This document shows positions 50,241 through 59,448 of a DNA stretch of 64,000 bases, in pieces. The notes under the pieces were generated by a model, which did not search any database, was not told the origin of the DNA, and worked only from the letters and a program-made list of their open reading frames with translations. Position numbers and translations under genes: made by a program. Source of the stretch: an uncultured Clostridia bacterium (lineage in GTDB: Bacteria; Bacillota; Clostridia; Christensenellales; Pumilibacteraceae). Position 1 is the first letter of the stretch; each line of letters begins with the position of its first letter. Location: NCBI GenBank assembly GCA_944372345.1, contig CALVYT010000009.1, forward strand, positions 62,001-126,000, read 5' to 3'.

Positions 50241-51367
50241 TTCCCGTTTCCCTCCGTAAGTTCGACGATGACCGGCTCTCCGCCCGCGGGGTACCATATG
50301 CGGTCGGGCTCGGGGCAGACGGCGCGCACCGCGCATTCCTCACTCGCGACGTAAGTCACGTCGTTCTTTTCCGCCGCGACCATGCCGCGCAGTTTGAGCC
50401 TGTCGTTGAGCGCCATCATTCCGCCCGAATACCCGAGTATGATCGAGAACGGACCCGTGACGAGCAACGACGCGTACATATTACGCAGCAGCGTATACCG
50501 CTCGCGCTCGCTCGTCTCCATCCGCTCTATCTGCGACCAGAACGGCGGCGCAATGACTTTCGCCACGTCGGGCAGGGTCAGTCCCCGCCGGCGGTGCAGG
50601 TAGTCGATGATATACGTTATGACCTCGGTGTCCGTTTGCAGCGTGCATTTATAGCCGTACATTTCGATGAACCGCCTGTTGGCGTCGTAGGACGAGATCT
50701 CGCCGTTATGCACTACCGTGTAGTTCAGGATATTGAACGGGTGCGCGCCGCCCCACCAGCCCGGCGTGTTCGTCGGATACCGACCGTGCGCCGTCCAGCA
50801 ATACCCCGAATAGTCGCCGAGGCGGTAATATTCGCCGACGTCCTCGGGATAGCCCACGCCCTTGAACACGCCCATATTCTTGCCCGACGAGAACACATAC
50901 GCACCCTTGATCTTCGTGTTTATGTGTATGACCGAGCGGCAGACATACTCCTCCTCGTCGAGCGGCGTATGCGCGGCTATCTCCGGACGCAGTACCCCGA
51001 AATACCGCCACACGAGCGGCGCGCCCCTGATCCCGTATACCTTGCGCGTCGGTATGCGCTCCATTCCCGATATGTCGAAACGCGCTTTCAAAAACGATTC
51101 CGTTTCTTCCCGCGCGTGCTCGTTGTCGTAAAAGACGTGGAACGCATAGCAGTCGGGAAAGTCGGGGTATATGCCGTACCCCGCGAACCCGCCGCCCAGA
51201 CCGTTGGAACGGTCGTGCATATACGTCATTGCGTCCACCGCGCCCGACGCGGACATTCGCCTGCCGCTGCGCGACAAACAGCCGAACACGGCGCACCCCG
51301 ACGGGATGCGCACATTGCCCTCGCGCAGTTCGTCCCTGACGGGGACGTTATCGTACTCTTCGTCCAT
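50237..51367 (-). CDS. Glutamate synthase class II amidotransferase subunit (GltB1-like)
   Basis: 376 residues. Releases ammonia from glutamine for the synthase subunit encoded next. Visible: a potential nucleophile cysteine in SGCAVFG, WTAHGRYPTNTPGWWGGAHPF and VVHNGEISSYDANRRF, which match the class II glutaminase pocket of glutamate synthase. The cysteine is not at the very N-terminus (about residue 25), so either a propeptide is removed or the real start is later; no better start is evident. First gene of the operon, behind an attenuator-like leader. Confidence 0.9.
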   Translation of the reverse strand: MDEEYDNVPVRDELREGNVRIPSGCAVFGCLSRSGRRMSASGAVDAMTYMHDRSNGLGGGFAGYGIYPDFPDCYAFHVFYDNEHAREETESFLKARFDISGMERIPTRKVYGIRGAPLVWRYFGVLRPEIAAHTPLDEEEYVCRSVIHINTKIKGAYVFSSGKNMGVFKGVGYPEDVGEYYRLGDYSGYCWTAHGRYPTNTPGWWGGAHPFNILNYTVVHNGEISSYDANRRFIEMYGYKCTLQTDTEVITYIIDYLHRRRGLTLPDVAKVIAPPFWSQIERMETSERERYTLLRNMYASLLVTGPFSIILGYSGGMMALNDRLKLRGMVAAEKNDVTYVASEECAVRAVCPEPDRIWYPAGGEPVIVELTEGNGK

Positions 51368-51383
51368 ACTCCCTCCGTAAAAC

Positions 51384-51506
51384 GTAAAAAACGTCCCGAG
51401 CGCTCCTCGCGCTCGGGACGCCGTTGTCCCGTAATGATTTTATTAACGCCGCTCCGCGGCGCATTTATTGTAATCGTATAATACCGCACCGCTCCGCATT
51501 TGTCAA
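51384..51506 (-). promoter_or_regulatory. Promoter and attenuator-like leader of the glutamate synthase operon
   Basis: Promoter TTGACA (51501-51506), 17 bases, TATTAT (51478-51483), minus strand. The ~100-base leader holds a terminator stem CGTCCCGAGCG / CGCTCGGGACG with TTTTTT behind it (about 51386-51420), only 20 bases before the ribosome binding site. Just upstream CGGGAC-AACGGC-GTCCCG can form a hairpin that takes the 5' arm of the terminator. The two stems exclude each other. No uORF or known riboswitch was recognised. Confidence 0.65.
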
Positions 51507-51512
51507 GCGTTT

Positions 51513-51777
51513 TTCCGAAAATTTTCGGGAAAACGGGGGTGTTTTTGCGGGGAAAACCTTTCCTTGCAAGGAAAGGTTTTCCCCGCACCTCTTTCCCAAG
51601 GAACTCAAAATCCTTATGTCTCGGGGCGGGAACCTCTCTTTCGACAAAGAGGCGTCCCTCGCAAAAACACTTCCTCGGAGAAAATTATAAAAGGGTTTTT
51701 AAGTTTCTCGGAAAGGGGCGCGGGGAGAACCCTCTTTACAAAGAGGGTTCTCCCCGTGAAACTCTTCTCCGAAAAAA
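51513..51777. repeat. Hairpin repeat family A units between the DnaJ-like gene and the glutamate synthase operon
   Basis: Three units in which the arms occur in both orientations: CCAAGGAACTCAAAATCC at about 51596 and AAGTTTCTCGG at about 51701. Hairpins GGGGAAAACCTTTCC / GGAAAGGTTTTCCCC and GGGGAGAACCCTC / GAGGGTTCTCCCC are perfect. Probably also ends transcription of the DnaJ-like gene. Confidence 0.8.
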
Positions 51778-52380
51778 TTATAAACCCGGTTTACGCCGCG
51801 AGCGGTTCTTGCGGACGAGCAGACTAAGGCTCGCCGGCGACAGCTCGGGGCGCGGCGGCGAAACCGAACAGCGCGCGAGCGAAAGCAGCAAACGCTCGTA
51901 CTCCTCCACCTGCTCTTCAAGCACGCGCATGCGCGCGTCCCGATCGGGAACTCTCCCCCGCCCGACCGTATCGTCGCCGCGGGCGCGTGCGGCGGATACG
52001 TCACACGGCTTATCTTCCGCGGCAGACCGGACTTTCGCCGAAGCCGCTGAACGCGAATTTTCGGGCTTTGCCCGCTCGGAAGACTGCCCGACGGTTTCCG
52101 CGGAACGCGCATTGTCTGTTTTCTCCCGCCCGGGAAAATGCCCGTCATTTTCCGCGCGATCCGCGCGGCGCGCGGCGCGCGGCACGCGCAGAACGGCGTC
52201 GAGCGTCATTCGCCGCACGGGGTCGCAAAGGAACTTGTACGCTTCGTTGACCGCGTCGAACCGCGCTCCGTCCCCGCCGAGATCGGGATGATACTGCCGC
52301 GCGAGTTTATGATATGCGCTTTTGATCTCGGCGTCCGTCGCGGCAGGAGGAACGCCGAGCACCTCGTAATAATTCTTCAA
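51778..52380 (-). CDS. J-domain protein, 200 residues
   Basis: Residues 1-65 form a J domain with the HPD motif (YHPDLGG at about 31-37), which stimulates Hsp70 (DnaK) ATPase. There is no zinc-finger or substrate domain as in DnaJ. Instead a disordered A/R/S/E-rich stretch leads to a short coiled coil (MRVLEEQVEEYERLLLSLAR). It likely recruits DnaK to one special task. It begins eight bases after pepF and its end runs into family A repeats, so the last codons may derive from the repeat. Confidence 0.85.
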   Translation of the reverse strand: MKNYYEVLGVPPAATDAEIKSAYHKLARQYHPDLGGDGARFDAVNEAYKFLCDPVRRMTLDAVLRVPRAARRADRAENDGHFPGREKTDNARSAETVGQSSERAKPENSRSAASAKVRSAAEDKPCDVSAARARGDDTVGRGRVPDRDARMRVLEEQVEEYERLLLSLARCSVSPPRPELSPASLSLLVRKNRSRRKPGL

Positions 52381-52388
52381 TATCCACC

Positions 52389-54158
52389 TCAGACGAGCGA
52401 CGTAAACTCGGCGAGCGTGTTGCGGAATTCGAGCATAGCCGTTTCGTACGGCCGTTCCGTCATCAGATCGACGCCCGCGTCGCGGAGTATTTCGTAAGGC
52501 GATTTGCTGCCGCCCGCTTTAAGAAACTTATTAAAATACCGTTCGCGCCCGAAGTCGCCGCCGGAAAGGATCGACCCGGCGAGCGTGACGGCGGCGGTCA
52601 GCCCCGTCGCGTACTTATATACGTAGAACGCATTGTAAAAATGCGGTATGCGCGCCCATTCGAGACGTATCTGCCTGTCGTGCGTGACTCCCTTGCCGTA
52701 ATACTTCTTATTGAGTTTCAGATACGTCTTGTTCATCGATTCTACGGTGGGCGGCTCCCCTTTCGCGTCGGCGTGGTGAACGGCGAGCTCGAACTCGGCG
52801 AACATCGTCTGACGGAACAGCGTCGTGCGGAACATATCGAGATAGTACGACAGCAGATACCGCCTGACGTTCACGTCCTTGGCGACGGACAACAGATATT
52901 TGAGCAGCAATACCTCGTTGGTCGTGCTTGCGACCTCGGCGACGAATATGCTGTAACCCGCCTTGTTATACGGCAGAGCCTCGTCGGAATACCGCGAATG
53001 CATTGCGTGACCCAGCTCGTGCGCGATCGTGAACACGTCGTGCGGCGTGCCCGAATAATTGAGCAGAACGTAAGGTCCGCTGCCGTAAGCGCCCCAGCTG
53101 TATGCGCCGCCGCGCTTGCCTTCCGACTCCATAACGTCTATGCGCCGTTCGCTCTTCATCTCGCGCAGGCGGGAAACGTATTCGTCCCCGAGCGGCGCAA
53201 GCGCCTCGCAGACGACGTCGAACGCCTTTTCGTAGTCCATACCGAACTCCACGCCCTCGGTCAGCGGCACATACATATCGTACATATGCAGATCGCCGAG
53301 CACGAGTCTGCGGTAGTCGACGTATTCGTGCAGCGACGGCAGCGCGCCGTTCACCGCGTCGATCAGTCTGTCGTAAACGCCCTCGGGCACGTCGTCGCGC
53401 GTCATGCTCGCCTGCATCGCGCTCTCGTACCCGCGCACCGACGCCATTATATTGTTCCTGCGCACCGACGCGGCATAGCACGCCGCTATCGTGTTTATGC
53501 GCTCCTCATACAGCGCGTAATACGTCGTAAACGCCTTTTTGCGCACGGCGCGGTCGGGATTTTGCAGCATTTGCGAGTACGTCCCGTGGGTCAGCGGCAC
53601 TTTCATCCCGCCCACGCGGACGGTCGGGTGCGGCAGATCCACGCTGTCTATCTTCTCGAAAATATCGCGGAACGCGCCCGTGACCTCGCTCAGCCGCGCG
53701 ACGAGCAGTTCTTCCTTCTCGCCGAGAACGTGCGGCTTGCTCGCCTTTATGCGTCCGAGCGTGTATTCGTAGTCGGCGAAGCGCGGGTCTGCGATCATAT
53801 CGTCAAGCTCGGCGTCCGAAAGCGCGGTCAGTTCGGGATCGACGAAGGAAAGCGCGGCGCCGAGATCCGCCGAAAGCGTGCCCGCCCGCGAAGCGAGAGC
53901 GACGAGTTCGCCGTCCGCGCCGTTCGTATGCATAAGCATATTGGCATAGACGTACAACCGTTCCACTTCGCAACCCAGCTCGTCGGCGAGGCGGAGCAGA
54001 GCTATCGCCATATCGGGATTGGACAGCTTGCCCTTGAACTTTTTCAGTTCGCCGAGGCGTCTCGACGTGATCGAGAACGTCTTTTCCCAGTCCAGCCGGT
54101 TCGGGAACATATGCCCGAGATCCCACTTGTACTCCTCGCTTACTTCGCTTCTCTTCAT
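52389..54158 (-). CDS. pepF: Oligoendopeptidase F (M3 metallopeptidase)
   Basis: 589 residues, standard length. Cytosolic zinc peptidase that cuts peptides of about 7-17 residues. The zinc motif HELGHAMHS (HExxH) is near residue 375 with the third ligand expected in VASTTNE downstream. FHFR-type N-terminal helical cap and the DMFRTTLFRQTMFAEFE block are typical. Part of a probable five-gene operon with dnaN upstream. Confidence 0.96.
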   Translation of the reverse strand: MKRSEVSEEYKWDLGHMFPNRLDWEKTFSITSRRLGELKKFKGKLSNPDMAIALLRLADELGCEVERLYVYANMLMHTNGADGELVALASRAGTLSADLGAALSFVDPELTALSDAELDDMIADPRFADYEYTLGRIKASKPHVLGEKEELLVARLSEVTGAFRDIFEKIDSVDLPHPTVRVGGMKVPLTHGTYSQMLQNPDRAVRKKAFTTYYALYEERINTIAACYAASVRRNNIMASVRGYESAMQASMTRDDVPEGVYDRLIDAVNGALPSLHEYVDYRRLVLGDLHMYDMYVPLTEGVEFGMDYEKAFDVVCEALAPLGDEYVSRLREMKSERRIDVMESEGKRGGAYSWGAYGSGPYVLLNYSGTPHDVFTIAHELGHAMHSRYSDEALPYNKAGYSIFVAEVASTTNEVLLLKYLLSVAKDVNVRRYLLSYYLDMFRTTLFRQTMFAEFELAVHHADAKGEPPTVESMNKTYLKLNKKYYGKGVTHDRQIRLEWARIPHFYNAFYVYKYATGLTAAVTLAGSILSGGDFGRERYFNKFLKAGGSKSPYEILRDAGVDLMTERPYETAMLEFRNTLAEFTSLV

Positions 54159-54192
54159 TATCTGTCCCTCTCTTTTTATTTATGCCGCGCCG

Positions 54193-55545
54193 TCAGTTTT
54201 TGAGCGAATGCAGCGGCGCGGGGATTATCCCTCCGCGGCGGACGAATTCCGAGCTGTCGACGTCGGAAACGGGCATGACGGGCGCGCTGCCGAGCAGTCC
54301 GCCGAAATCCACCTCGTCGCCCACCTTGCCGCCGGGCACGGGTATGAGCCTGACCGCCGTCGTCTTGCCGTTGACCACGCCTATCGCGCACTCGTCCGCG
54401 ATTATCGCGGAGATCGTTTCGGCTGTGGTGTCGCCGGGTACGGCTATCATATCCAGACCGACGGAGCAGACAGCCGTCATCGCTTCCAGCTTGGGCAGCG
54501 TGAGCTTGCCGCTGCGCGCGGCGCGGATCATCCCCGCGTCCTCGCTGACGGGAATAAACGCTCCTGACAGTCCGCCGACCATGCCCGACGCCATGACACC
54601 GCCTTTCTTGACTGCGTCGTTGAGCAGCGCGAGCGCCGCCGTCGTGCCGTGACCGCCCACGCTGGACAGTCCCATTACTTCGAGTATCTCCGCCACGCTG
54701 TCACCTATCGCGGGCGTGGGAGCGAGCGAAAGATCGACTATGCCGAACTTCGCGCCGAGCATTTCCGCCGCCTTGCTGCCGACGAGCTGCCCGGCGCGCG
54801 TGATCTTGAACGCCGTGCGCTTGATCACGTCCGCTATCTCCGTCAGGTCTTTGCCTTTGCAGTTTTTCAGCGCGGCAGCCACGACGCCGGGACCGGAAAC
54901 GCCGACGTTGACCGTCGCTTCGCCCTCGCCCAGCCCCGTGAACGCGCCCGCCATGAACGGGTTGTCCTCGACGGCGTTGGCGAACACGACGAACTTCGCG
55001 CAGCCTATCGCGCCGCGGTCCGCCGTGCGCTCCGCAAGTTCCTTGACTATCCGTCCCGTCATCGCCACCGCGTCCATATTGATACCGCTGCGCGTGGACG
55101 CGACGTTTATCGACGAGCACACTTTGTCGGTGCAGCTTATCGCTTCGGGCACGGACGCCATAAAGTCGCGTTCCGCGTCCGTCATCGCCTTGTGCACGAG
55201 CGCGCTGTAACCGCCGATAAAGTCGACTCCCGTTTCTTTCGCCGCTCTGTCGAGGACTTTCGCCAGTCCGACGTAATCGCCGCTCGGCGACCCGATCATA
55301 GAAACGGGCGTGACGGATATGCGCTTGTTGACGATGGGTATGCCCAGCTCGCCGGACAGTTTCTCGCCCGTTTCGACGAGTTTTCCGGCGCGCCGCATTA
55401 TCTTGTCATAGACTTTTTTCTCCGTCTCCCTGCCGCTCGACGATATGCAGTCGAGCAAGGAAAGGGAGAGCGTTATCGTGCGGACGTCCAGGTTCTGATC
55501 GTCCACCATGCGTATGGTTTCGAGTATATCGCCTGTTTCGAGCAT
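54193..55545 (-). CDS. PFL/UPF0210 family protein
   Basis: 450 residues. Belongs to the conserved family of pyruvate formate-lyase-like fold proteins of unknown function, with blocks [12 protein letters not shown] near residue 22, [10 protein letters not shown] near 77 and a glycine-rich C-terminus ([19 protein letters not shown]). It is the usual partner of a short ACT-domain protein, which is exactly the gene upstream here (13-base gap). No activity is established to my knowledge. Confidence 0.9.
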   Translation of the reverse strand: MLETGDILETIRMVDDQNLDVRTITLSLSLLDCISSSGRETEKKVYDKIMRRAGKLVETGEKLSGELGIPIVNKRISVTPVSMIGSPSGDYVGLAKVLDRAAKETGVDFIGGYSALVHKAMTDAERDFMASVPEAISCTDKVCSSINVASTRSGINMDAVAMTGRIVKELAERTADRGAIGCAKFVVFANAVEDNPFMAGAFTGLGEGEATVNVGVSGPGVVAAALKNCKGKDLTEIADVIKRTAFKITRAGQLVGSKAAEMLGAKFGIVDLSLAPTPAIGDSVAEILEVMGLSSVGGHGTTAALALLNDAVKKGGVMASGMVGGLSGAFIPVSEDAGMIRAARSGKLTLPKLEAMTAVCSVGLDMIAVPGDTTAETISAIIADECAIGVVNGKTTAVRLIPVPGGKVGDEVDFGGLLGSAPVMPVSDVDSSEFVRRGGIIPAPLHSLKN

Positions 55546-55558
55546 TGCCTGTCACCCG

Positions 55559-55828
55559 TCAGATCTTGTGCATTGAATCGAAAAGATCCTGATGCTGTAT
55601 GCGTATATCCACGCCGATCTCCCTGCCGCGCGCGGCAAGCTCCTTTTGCAGCGCGGCGAAATCCACCGTCGCCGCCGAAAGATCGACGAGCATTATCATC
55701 GTGAAGTATTCCTGCATCAGCGTCTGCGAAATGTCGCAGATATTGACGCCGTATTCTTTCATTATCGTTGCGACGTCGGCTATGATGCCTACTTTGTCCT
55801 TGCCGAGCACGGTCACTATCGCTTTCAT
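55559..55828 (-). CDS. ACT-domain protein (UPF0237 family)
   Basis: 89 residues, a single ACT domain: VTVLGKDKVGIIADVATIMKEYGVNICDISQ, the typical ligand-binding interface for amino acids, and MIMLVDLS as the second strand. It probably senses a small molecule and controls the PFL-family protein encoded next; the pair is widely conserved. Ten bases separate it from dnaN. Confidence 0.92.
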   Translation of the reverse strand: MKAIVTVLGKDKVGIIADVATIMKEYGVNICDISQTLMQEYFTMIMLVDLSAATVDFAALQKELAARGREIGVDIRIQHQDLFDSMHKI

Positions 55829-55838
55829 ATCGCTCTCC

Positions 55839-56939
55839 TCAGGATACGCGCACGGGAAGCACGAGATAAAGGAAGTCCTCCCCGCCGCCGCACGGCACGA
55901 CCACGCAGGGGTCCGCCGGGCTGTTCAGTTTTATCGTCACGCTGTCCGCTCCGCAGACGCGCAGAAGTTCGGTGAAGTATTTTGCGTTGAACGCTATCGT
56001 CAGGTCGGGACCGCTCGTCACGACGGCAAGACGCTCGTCGAGATTGCCCCTACCGGAAGCCGACGTTATACGCATCGTGCGTTCGGTTATATCGAAGCGC
56101 ACGGGATTGCTCCTGTCGTCGCGCGTCAGCAGCAGCGCGCGTTCGAGACTGTCGTACAGCTGCTGCGCCGATACCGTAACGAGCGTATCGAACGACGTTC
56201 TTATGATATTGCGGTATGCGACGAATTCGCCCTCGTACAGCACGGAAACGACGGACGTGTGTCCTATGTCCGCGCGCACTCTGCCCGGCTGAACGTATAC
56301 CCGCGCTTCCTCTTCACCGTCGCCGAGCAGCCGCGCGATCTCATTCATGCACCGCGCCGGCACTACGGCTTTCATCGCGTCGCCCGCGAGCCGCGCGGGC
56401 TTGACGCACTTGGCAAGACGGTAACCGTCGAGAGCGACCGCGGTCACCGCGCCGTTTTCAACTTCGAGCAGCACGCCTTTGAGTATGGGGCGCACGTCGT
56501 CCTGCCGCACGGAGAACGCGACTTTATTTATCAGATCTTTCAGCGCGCCCTCTTCCATTGCGAAGCTGCGCGCGTCGGAAACTTCGGGAAGGTCGGGATA
56601 GTCGTCGGGGCTCGCGCACGCGAACTCGCTCTCCGAGTCGCCGTAGCGCAGAGTCATTTTGCTCCCCGCCGATTCGAGGCTTATCCGCTCGCTCGTCAGC
56701 CGACGGGTGAAGTCGGAAAACAGCTTGCCGGGCACGAGCGCCGTGCCGCCGTCGCTCACGTCGGCGACTATGCCCGTCGTCACCGTCAGCTCGTTGTCCG
56801 TCGCCGTGAACGTCAGCGTGCCTTCGCTCGCCTCTATCCTGATGTTGTCGAGTATCGGATTGCCCGACTTGTTGCTTATCGCCCTTATCGCCCTGCCTAC
56901 CGCTTCGGCAAGGTCCCCGCCGTCGCAAAACGCTTTCAT
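55839..56939 (-). CDS. dnaN: DNA polymerase III beta subunit (sliding clamp)
   Basis: 366 residues from the ATG at 56939; AAGGAG lies 12 bases before it, within reach. Three repeated clamp domains; recognisable blocks are ATDNELTVTTGI, LPGKLFSDFTRRL-like region, ALDGYRLAKC and the C-terminal pocket LYLVLPVRVS. The ring tethers polymerase to DNA. It is not next to dnaA or recF, so this is not an ordinary origin region; it may be the only clamp gene relocated, or a second copy. It heads a run with ACT, PFL, pepF and the J-domain gene at 10, 13, 34 and 8 base gaps. Confidence 0.95.
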   Translation of the reverse strand: MKAFCDGGDLAEAVGRAIRAISNKSGNPILDNIRIEASEGTLTFTATDNELTVTTGIVADVSDGGTALVPGKLFSDFTRRLTSERISLESAGSKMTLRYGDSESEFACASPDDYPDLPEVSDARSFAMEEGALKDLINKVAFSVRQDDVRPILKGVLLEVENGAVTAVALDGYRLAKCVKPARLAGDAMKAVVPARCMNEIARLLGDGEEEARVYVQPGRVRADIGHTSVVSVLYEGEFVAYRNIIRTSFDTLVTVSAQQLYDSLERALLLTRDDRSNPVRFDITERTMRITSASGRGNLDERLAVVTSGPDLTIAFNAKYFTELLRVCGADSVTIKLNSPADPCVVVPCGGGEDFLYLVLPVRVS

Positions 56940-56970
56940 AATTATTCGTCTCTCCTTGTGCTTTGATAGT

Positions 56971-56999
56971 ATTATACCGCACACGCCGCAAAAAGTCAA
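56971..56999 (-). promoter_or_regulatory. Promoter of the dnaN operon
   Basis: TTGACT (56994-56999), 17 bases, TATAAT (56971-56976) on the minus strand. Confidence 0.8.
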
Positions 57000-57017
57000 T
57001 TTTTCACAATGTGTTTC

Positions 57018-57157
57018 TTTTCGTGAGAGCCCTCGGGAAGTATTTTCCCCGCACCCCTTTCCCAAGGAACTTAAAATCATTATCTTAATAATAAAAAGCA
57101 CACTTGCCGAACAAAGCAAGCGTGCCACTATATTATATGAAAAAGGATTTTTAAGTT
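57018..57157. repeat. Inverted-repeat (MITE-like) form of repeat family A, at the broken end of a protease gene
   Basis: Left arm GGAACTTAAAATCATTAT...AAGCACACTTGC (57066 on) and right arm, inverted, GCAAGCGTGCC...GGATTTTTAAGTTTCA (to 57157) surround CGAACAAA. The arms are imperfect inverses ending in GAAACTTAAAA. The protease reading frame stops within two codons of the right arm. Confidence 0.75.
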
Positions 57158-58180
57158 TCAATGATATATTGTATCCGTATTCACACCCTTATTACCCGCC
57201 GAACAAATAAGTAATCCGCCTTTTTCTCCATAATTTTCTATCGCTTGTTTATGTAAAATATTCGCAGGAGCATACTGTTCATTGGATGTATAAGCAAAGC
57301 TGGCATTTGTGATTTTTATATCATTGTCCGCAGCAAAATCCAAACTTTTAACAAAATTGCTTCTATCCAAAAGGTACAATGTCGCCTTGGAAACCCCCGC
57401 TACTCCCATATTATTATCCTGCACGGCAGATATGATTCCGCCGACATGCGTTCCATGAGCGATTTCCACTCCTGTCGGCGTAAAATTACTGCCACCGAAA
57501 CGCCCCGCCAGATCCTCGTGCCCGGTATCTATGTCTCTCTCAAAAATACCTACGCGTATCCCGCTTCCGTCCGCGATTTCCCATGCCGTTTCCACGTCTA
57601 TTCCGTATGTACCGGTCAATCCCCATTGCTCATCATAATATGTATCCGAAGTGGGCGACGATATTGCCGTACTGACGGTTTCATAGATATATTGCGGTTC
57701 TGCCGACAATACCATATCCAGTTCAAGCAATTCGTCAATGGCGTCTATTACGTTTTCTTTTCCGGGAACTTCGAGCTTTATATTATACATTCTTCTATAT
57801 GTGGGCGACTCAATAACTTCGCTGGGATCGGGTTCAAATAATTCCTCTATGGAGTCGAAATCGAGATTATCTACTTTACCAAGTTCTGCCATGACTTCGT
57901 TAGAATCATAGTAACTGTCTTTTACGCCTATCCCGCTATGCTCTCCGTCGAGAATTATTGTAATTTCGTCGTCCTTAAAGTTCTCGTCCATTGACGGCGC
58001 GTTGATATAACTTGCCATCAAGCGATCGTGCTGCAAACTTTCACTATATGCTTTTGCTTTGGCGATCTCCGCCGCAGACAAGGTGCTTCTACCGGTAAAC
58101 GTAAAATTGACCGCTATGATAGAAACAAATAACGCAATTACAAGCATTATTGCACTCAAAACAAATCTTACTTTTTTCAT
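57158..58180 (-). pseudogene. Truncated subtilisin-like (S8) serine protease
   Basis: 340 residues with an N-terminal membrane/signal segment, a propeptide-like region and the start of an S8 domain. The His motif is intact (AHGTHVGG, H242) and the oxyanion asparagine is in CSAGN (N330). The normal V-I-D-(S/T)-G aspartate motif reads GIFERDIDTG, so the catalytic Asp appears replaced by Glu (E214). The frame ends ten residues after SAGN, before the GTSMA serine, at the edge of a family A repeat. The missing third is not found beyond the repeat. An active protease is therefore not expected. It follows three lipoprotein genes by 21 bases. Confidence 0.8.
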
Positions 58181-58201
58181 GATAGTAACCTCCGATATTT
58201 T

Positions 58202-58708
58202 TTATACAAACACATACTCGCATTCTGTTACATTTGCAACGAATGACTTGTCTACTCCGGCGATGAAAATGTGATTTATAGTGACGTCTAATGCATAGTC
58301 ACGCCTTTCACACCAAATATACATGGTTAATTTTCCGTCATTAACTTCAATTTCTCTCAAACGCTTTTGTCCTCCATCGCTGCCTTCCTGATAAAAACAC
58401 ACTACAAAAGACTTATCTTCGACATGTTCATCGGCATATTCGCGAACCTTATCATTGTCCCATGATTTTAATCCATGACTCATGAGCGCTTCCCGTATCT
58501 TATCGTATGAATCGCACACCCCGATAAAAGCGCTAACTGGCGTCATCCCAGGACCTTTCTCCTCCAGCACCACGTCGCAATTCTTCGGCGGCTCGTACTC
58601 CGGACCTTCAGGCTCTTTTTCTCCGCAGCCCGTTACGGCTACGGAAAAAACGATCATAAGCAATGCGGCTGCCGCTGCGCATATGGCTTTTTTGATGCCT
58701 TTTTTCAT
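58202..58708 (-). CDS. Lipoprotein, third of three tandem paralogues
   Basis: 168 residues. Signal peptide with lipobox VTGC (C28), then EKEPEGPEYEPPKNCDVV. It shares with its two neighbours the cores VREYADEHVEDKSFVVCFY, GKLTMYI and the identical last residues FIAGVDKSFVANVTECEYVF. No known domain. Probably exported and held at the membrane. The gene closest to the truncated protease. Confidence 0.8.
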   Translation of the reverse strand: MKKGIKKAICAAAAALLMIVFSVAVTGCGEKEPEGPEYEPPKNCDVVLEEKGPGMTPVSAFIGVCDSYDKIREALMSHGLKSWDNDKVREYADEHVEDKSFVVCFYQEGSDGGQKRLREIEVNDGKLTMYIWCERRDYALDVTINHIFIAGVDKSFVANVTECEYVFV

Positions 58709-58818
58709 CTTTGTCCTCTCCTTTTAATTTTTTCGGATCATAATTTTTGCCTGCTCATTTACTTTCATTGCTATGTAATCATAATATTGCCCTCCCTGTA
58801 ATTGCTCATTGCCTCGTT

Positions 58819-59334
58819 TTATACAAACACATACTCGCATTCGGTCACATTTGCAACGAATGACTTGTCTACTCCGGCAATGAAAAGACAACAACCCATG
58901 ACAGCACTGGCAGTCGTATCCCACGAACGCCAAATATACATTGTTAATTTTCCGTCAATAACTTCGACCTCTCTCAAGCGATGCGGCCCGTTATCCTCGT
59001 TTATAACATAAAAGCAAACCACAAAAGACTTATCTTCATGCTCATCGGCATATTCGCGAACTTTTATCGCACTCTCTTCAAACATCTCGATTCCGTGACG
59101 TAAAAGCTCTTCCTGCAATTCTTCGTAAGTATCACATAGAGTTATGAAATTGTCATAGGGCGCTTCCCAATCATAATTGGCGCCAGAGACCGACACAATA
59201 TCGCAATTCTTCGGCGGTCTATATTTAGACCCTTCCGGTTCTTTCTCTCCACAGCCCGTTACGGCTACGGTAAAAATAACCATAAGCAATGCGGCTGTCG
59301 TTGCGCATATAGCTTTTTTGATACTCTCTTTCAT
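58819..59334 (-). CDS. Lipoprotein, second of three tandem paralogues
   Basis: 171 residues, lipobox VTGC (C28), KYRPPKNCDIV, FITLCDTYEELQEELLRHGI, REYADEHEDKSFVVCFY and the shared C-terminus. Closest in the middle part to the paralogue at 59449. Four cysteines outside the lipobox are shared between copies in part (NCD, LCD, VCF, ECEY), so disulfides or metal binding are possible. Function unknown. Confidence 0.8.
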   Translation of the reverse strand: MKESIKKAICATTAALLMVIFTVAVTGCGEKEPEGSKYRPPKNCDIVSVSGANYDWEAPYDNFITLCDTYEELQEELLRHGIEMFEESAIKVREYADEHEDKSFVVCFYVINEDNGPHRLREVEVIDGKLTMYIWRSWDTTASAVMGCCLFIAGVDKSFVANVTECEYVFV

Positions 59335-59448
59335 TTCTGTTTTCTTCTTTTAATTTTTTTAATTTTTCGGATACTATTTCTATCACTTGCTCATTTACTT
59401 ACGTTTCTATGTATCCATGATATTTTCCTCCTTTGAATTGATTGATTG

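Noticed and set aside
55839..57000. Replication origin near dnaN
   Set aside because: No dnaA, recF or clusters of DnaA boxes; the gap upstream holds a promoter and a repeat.
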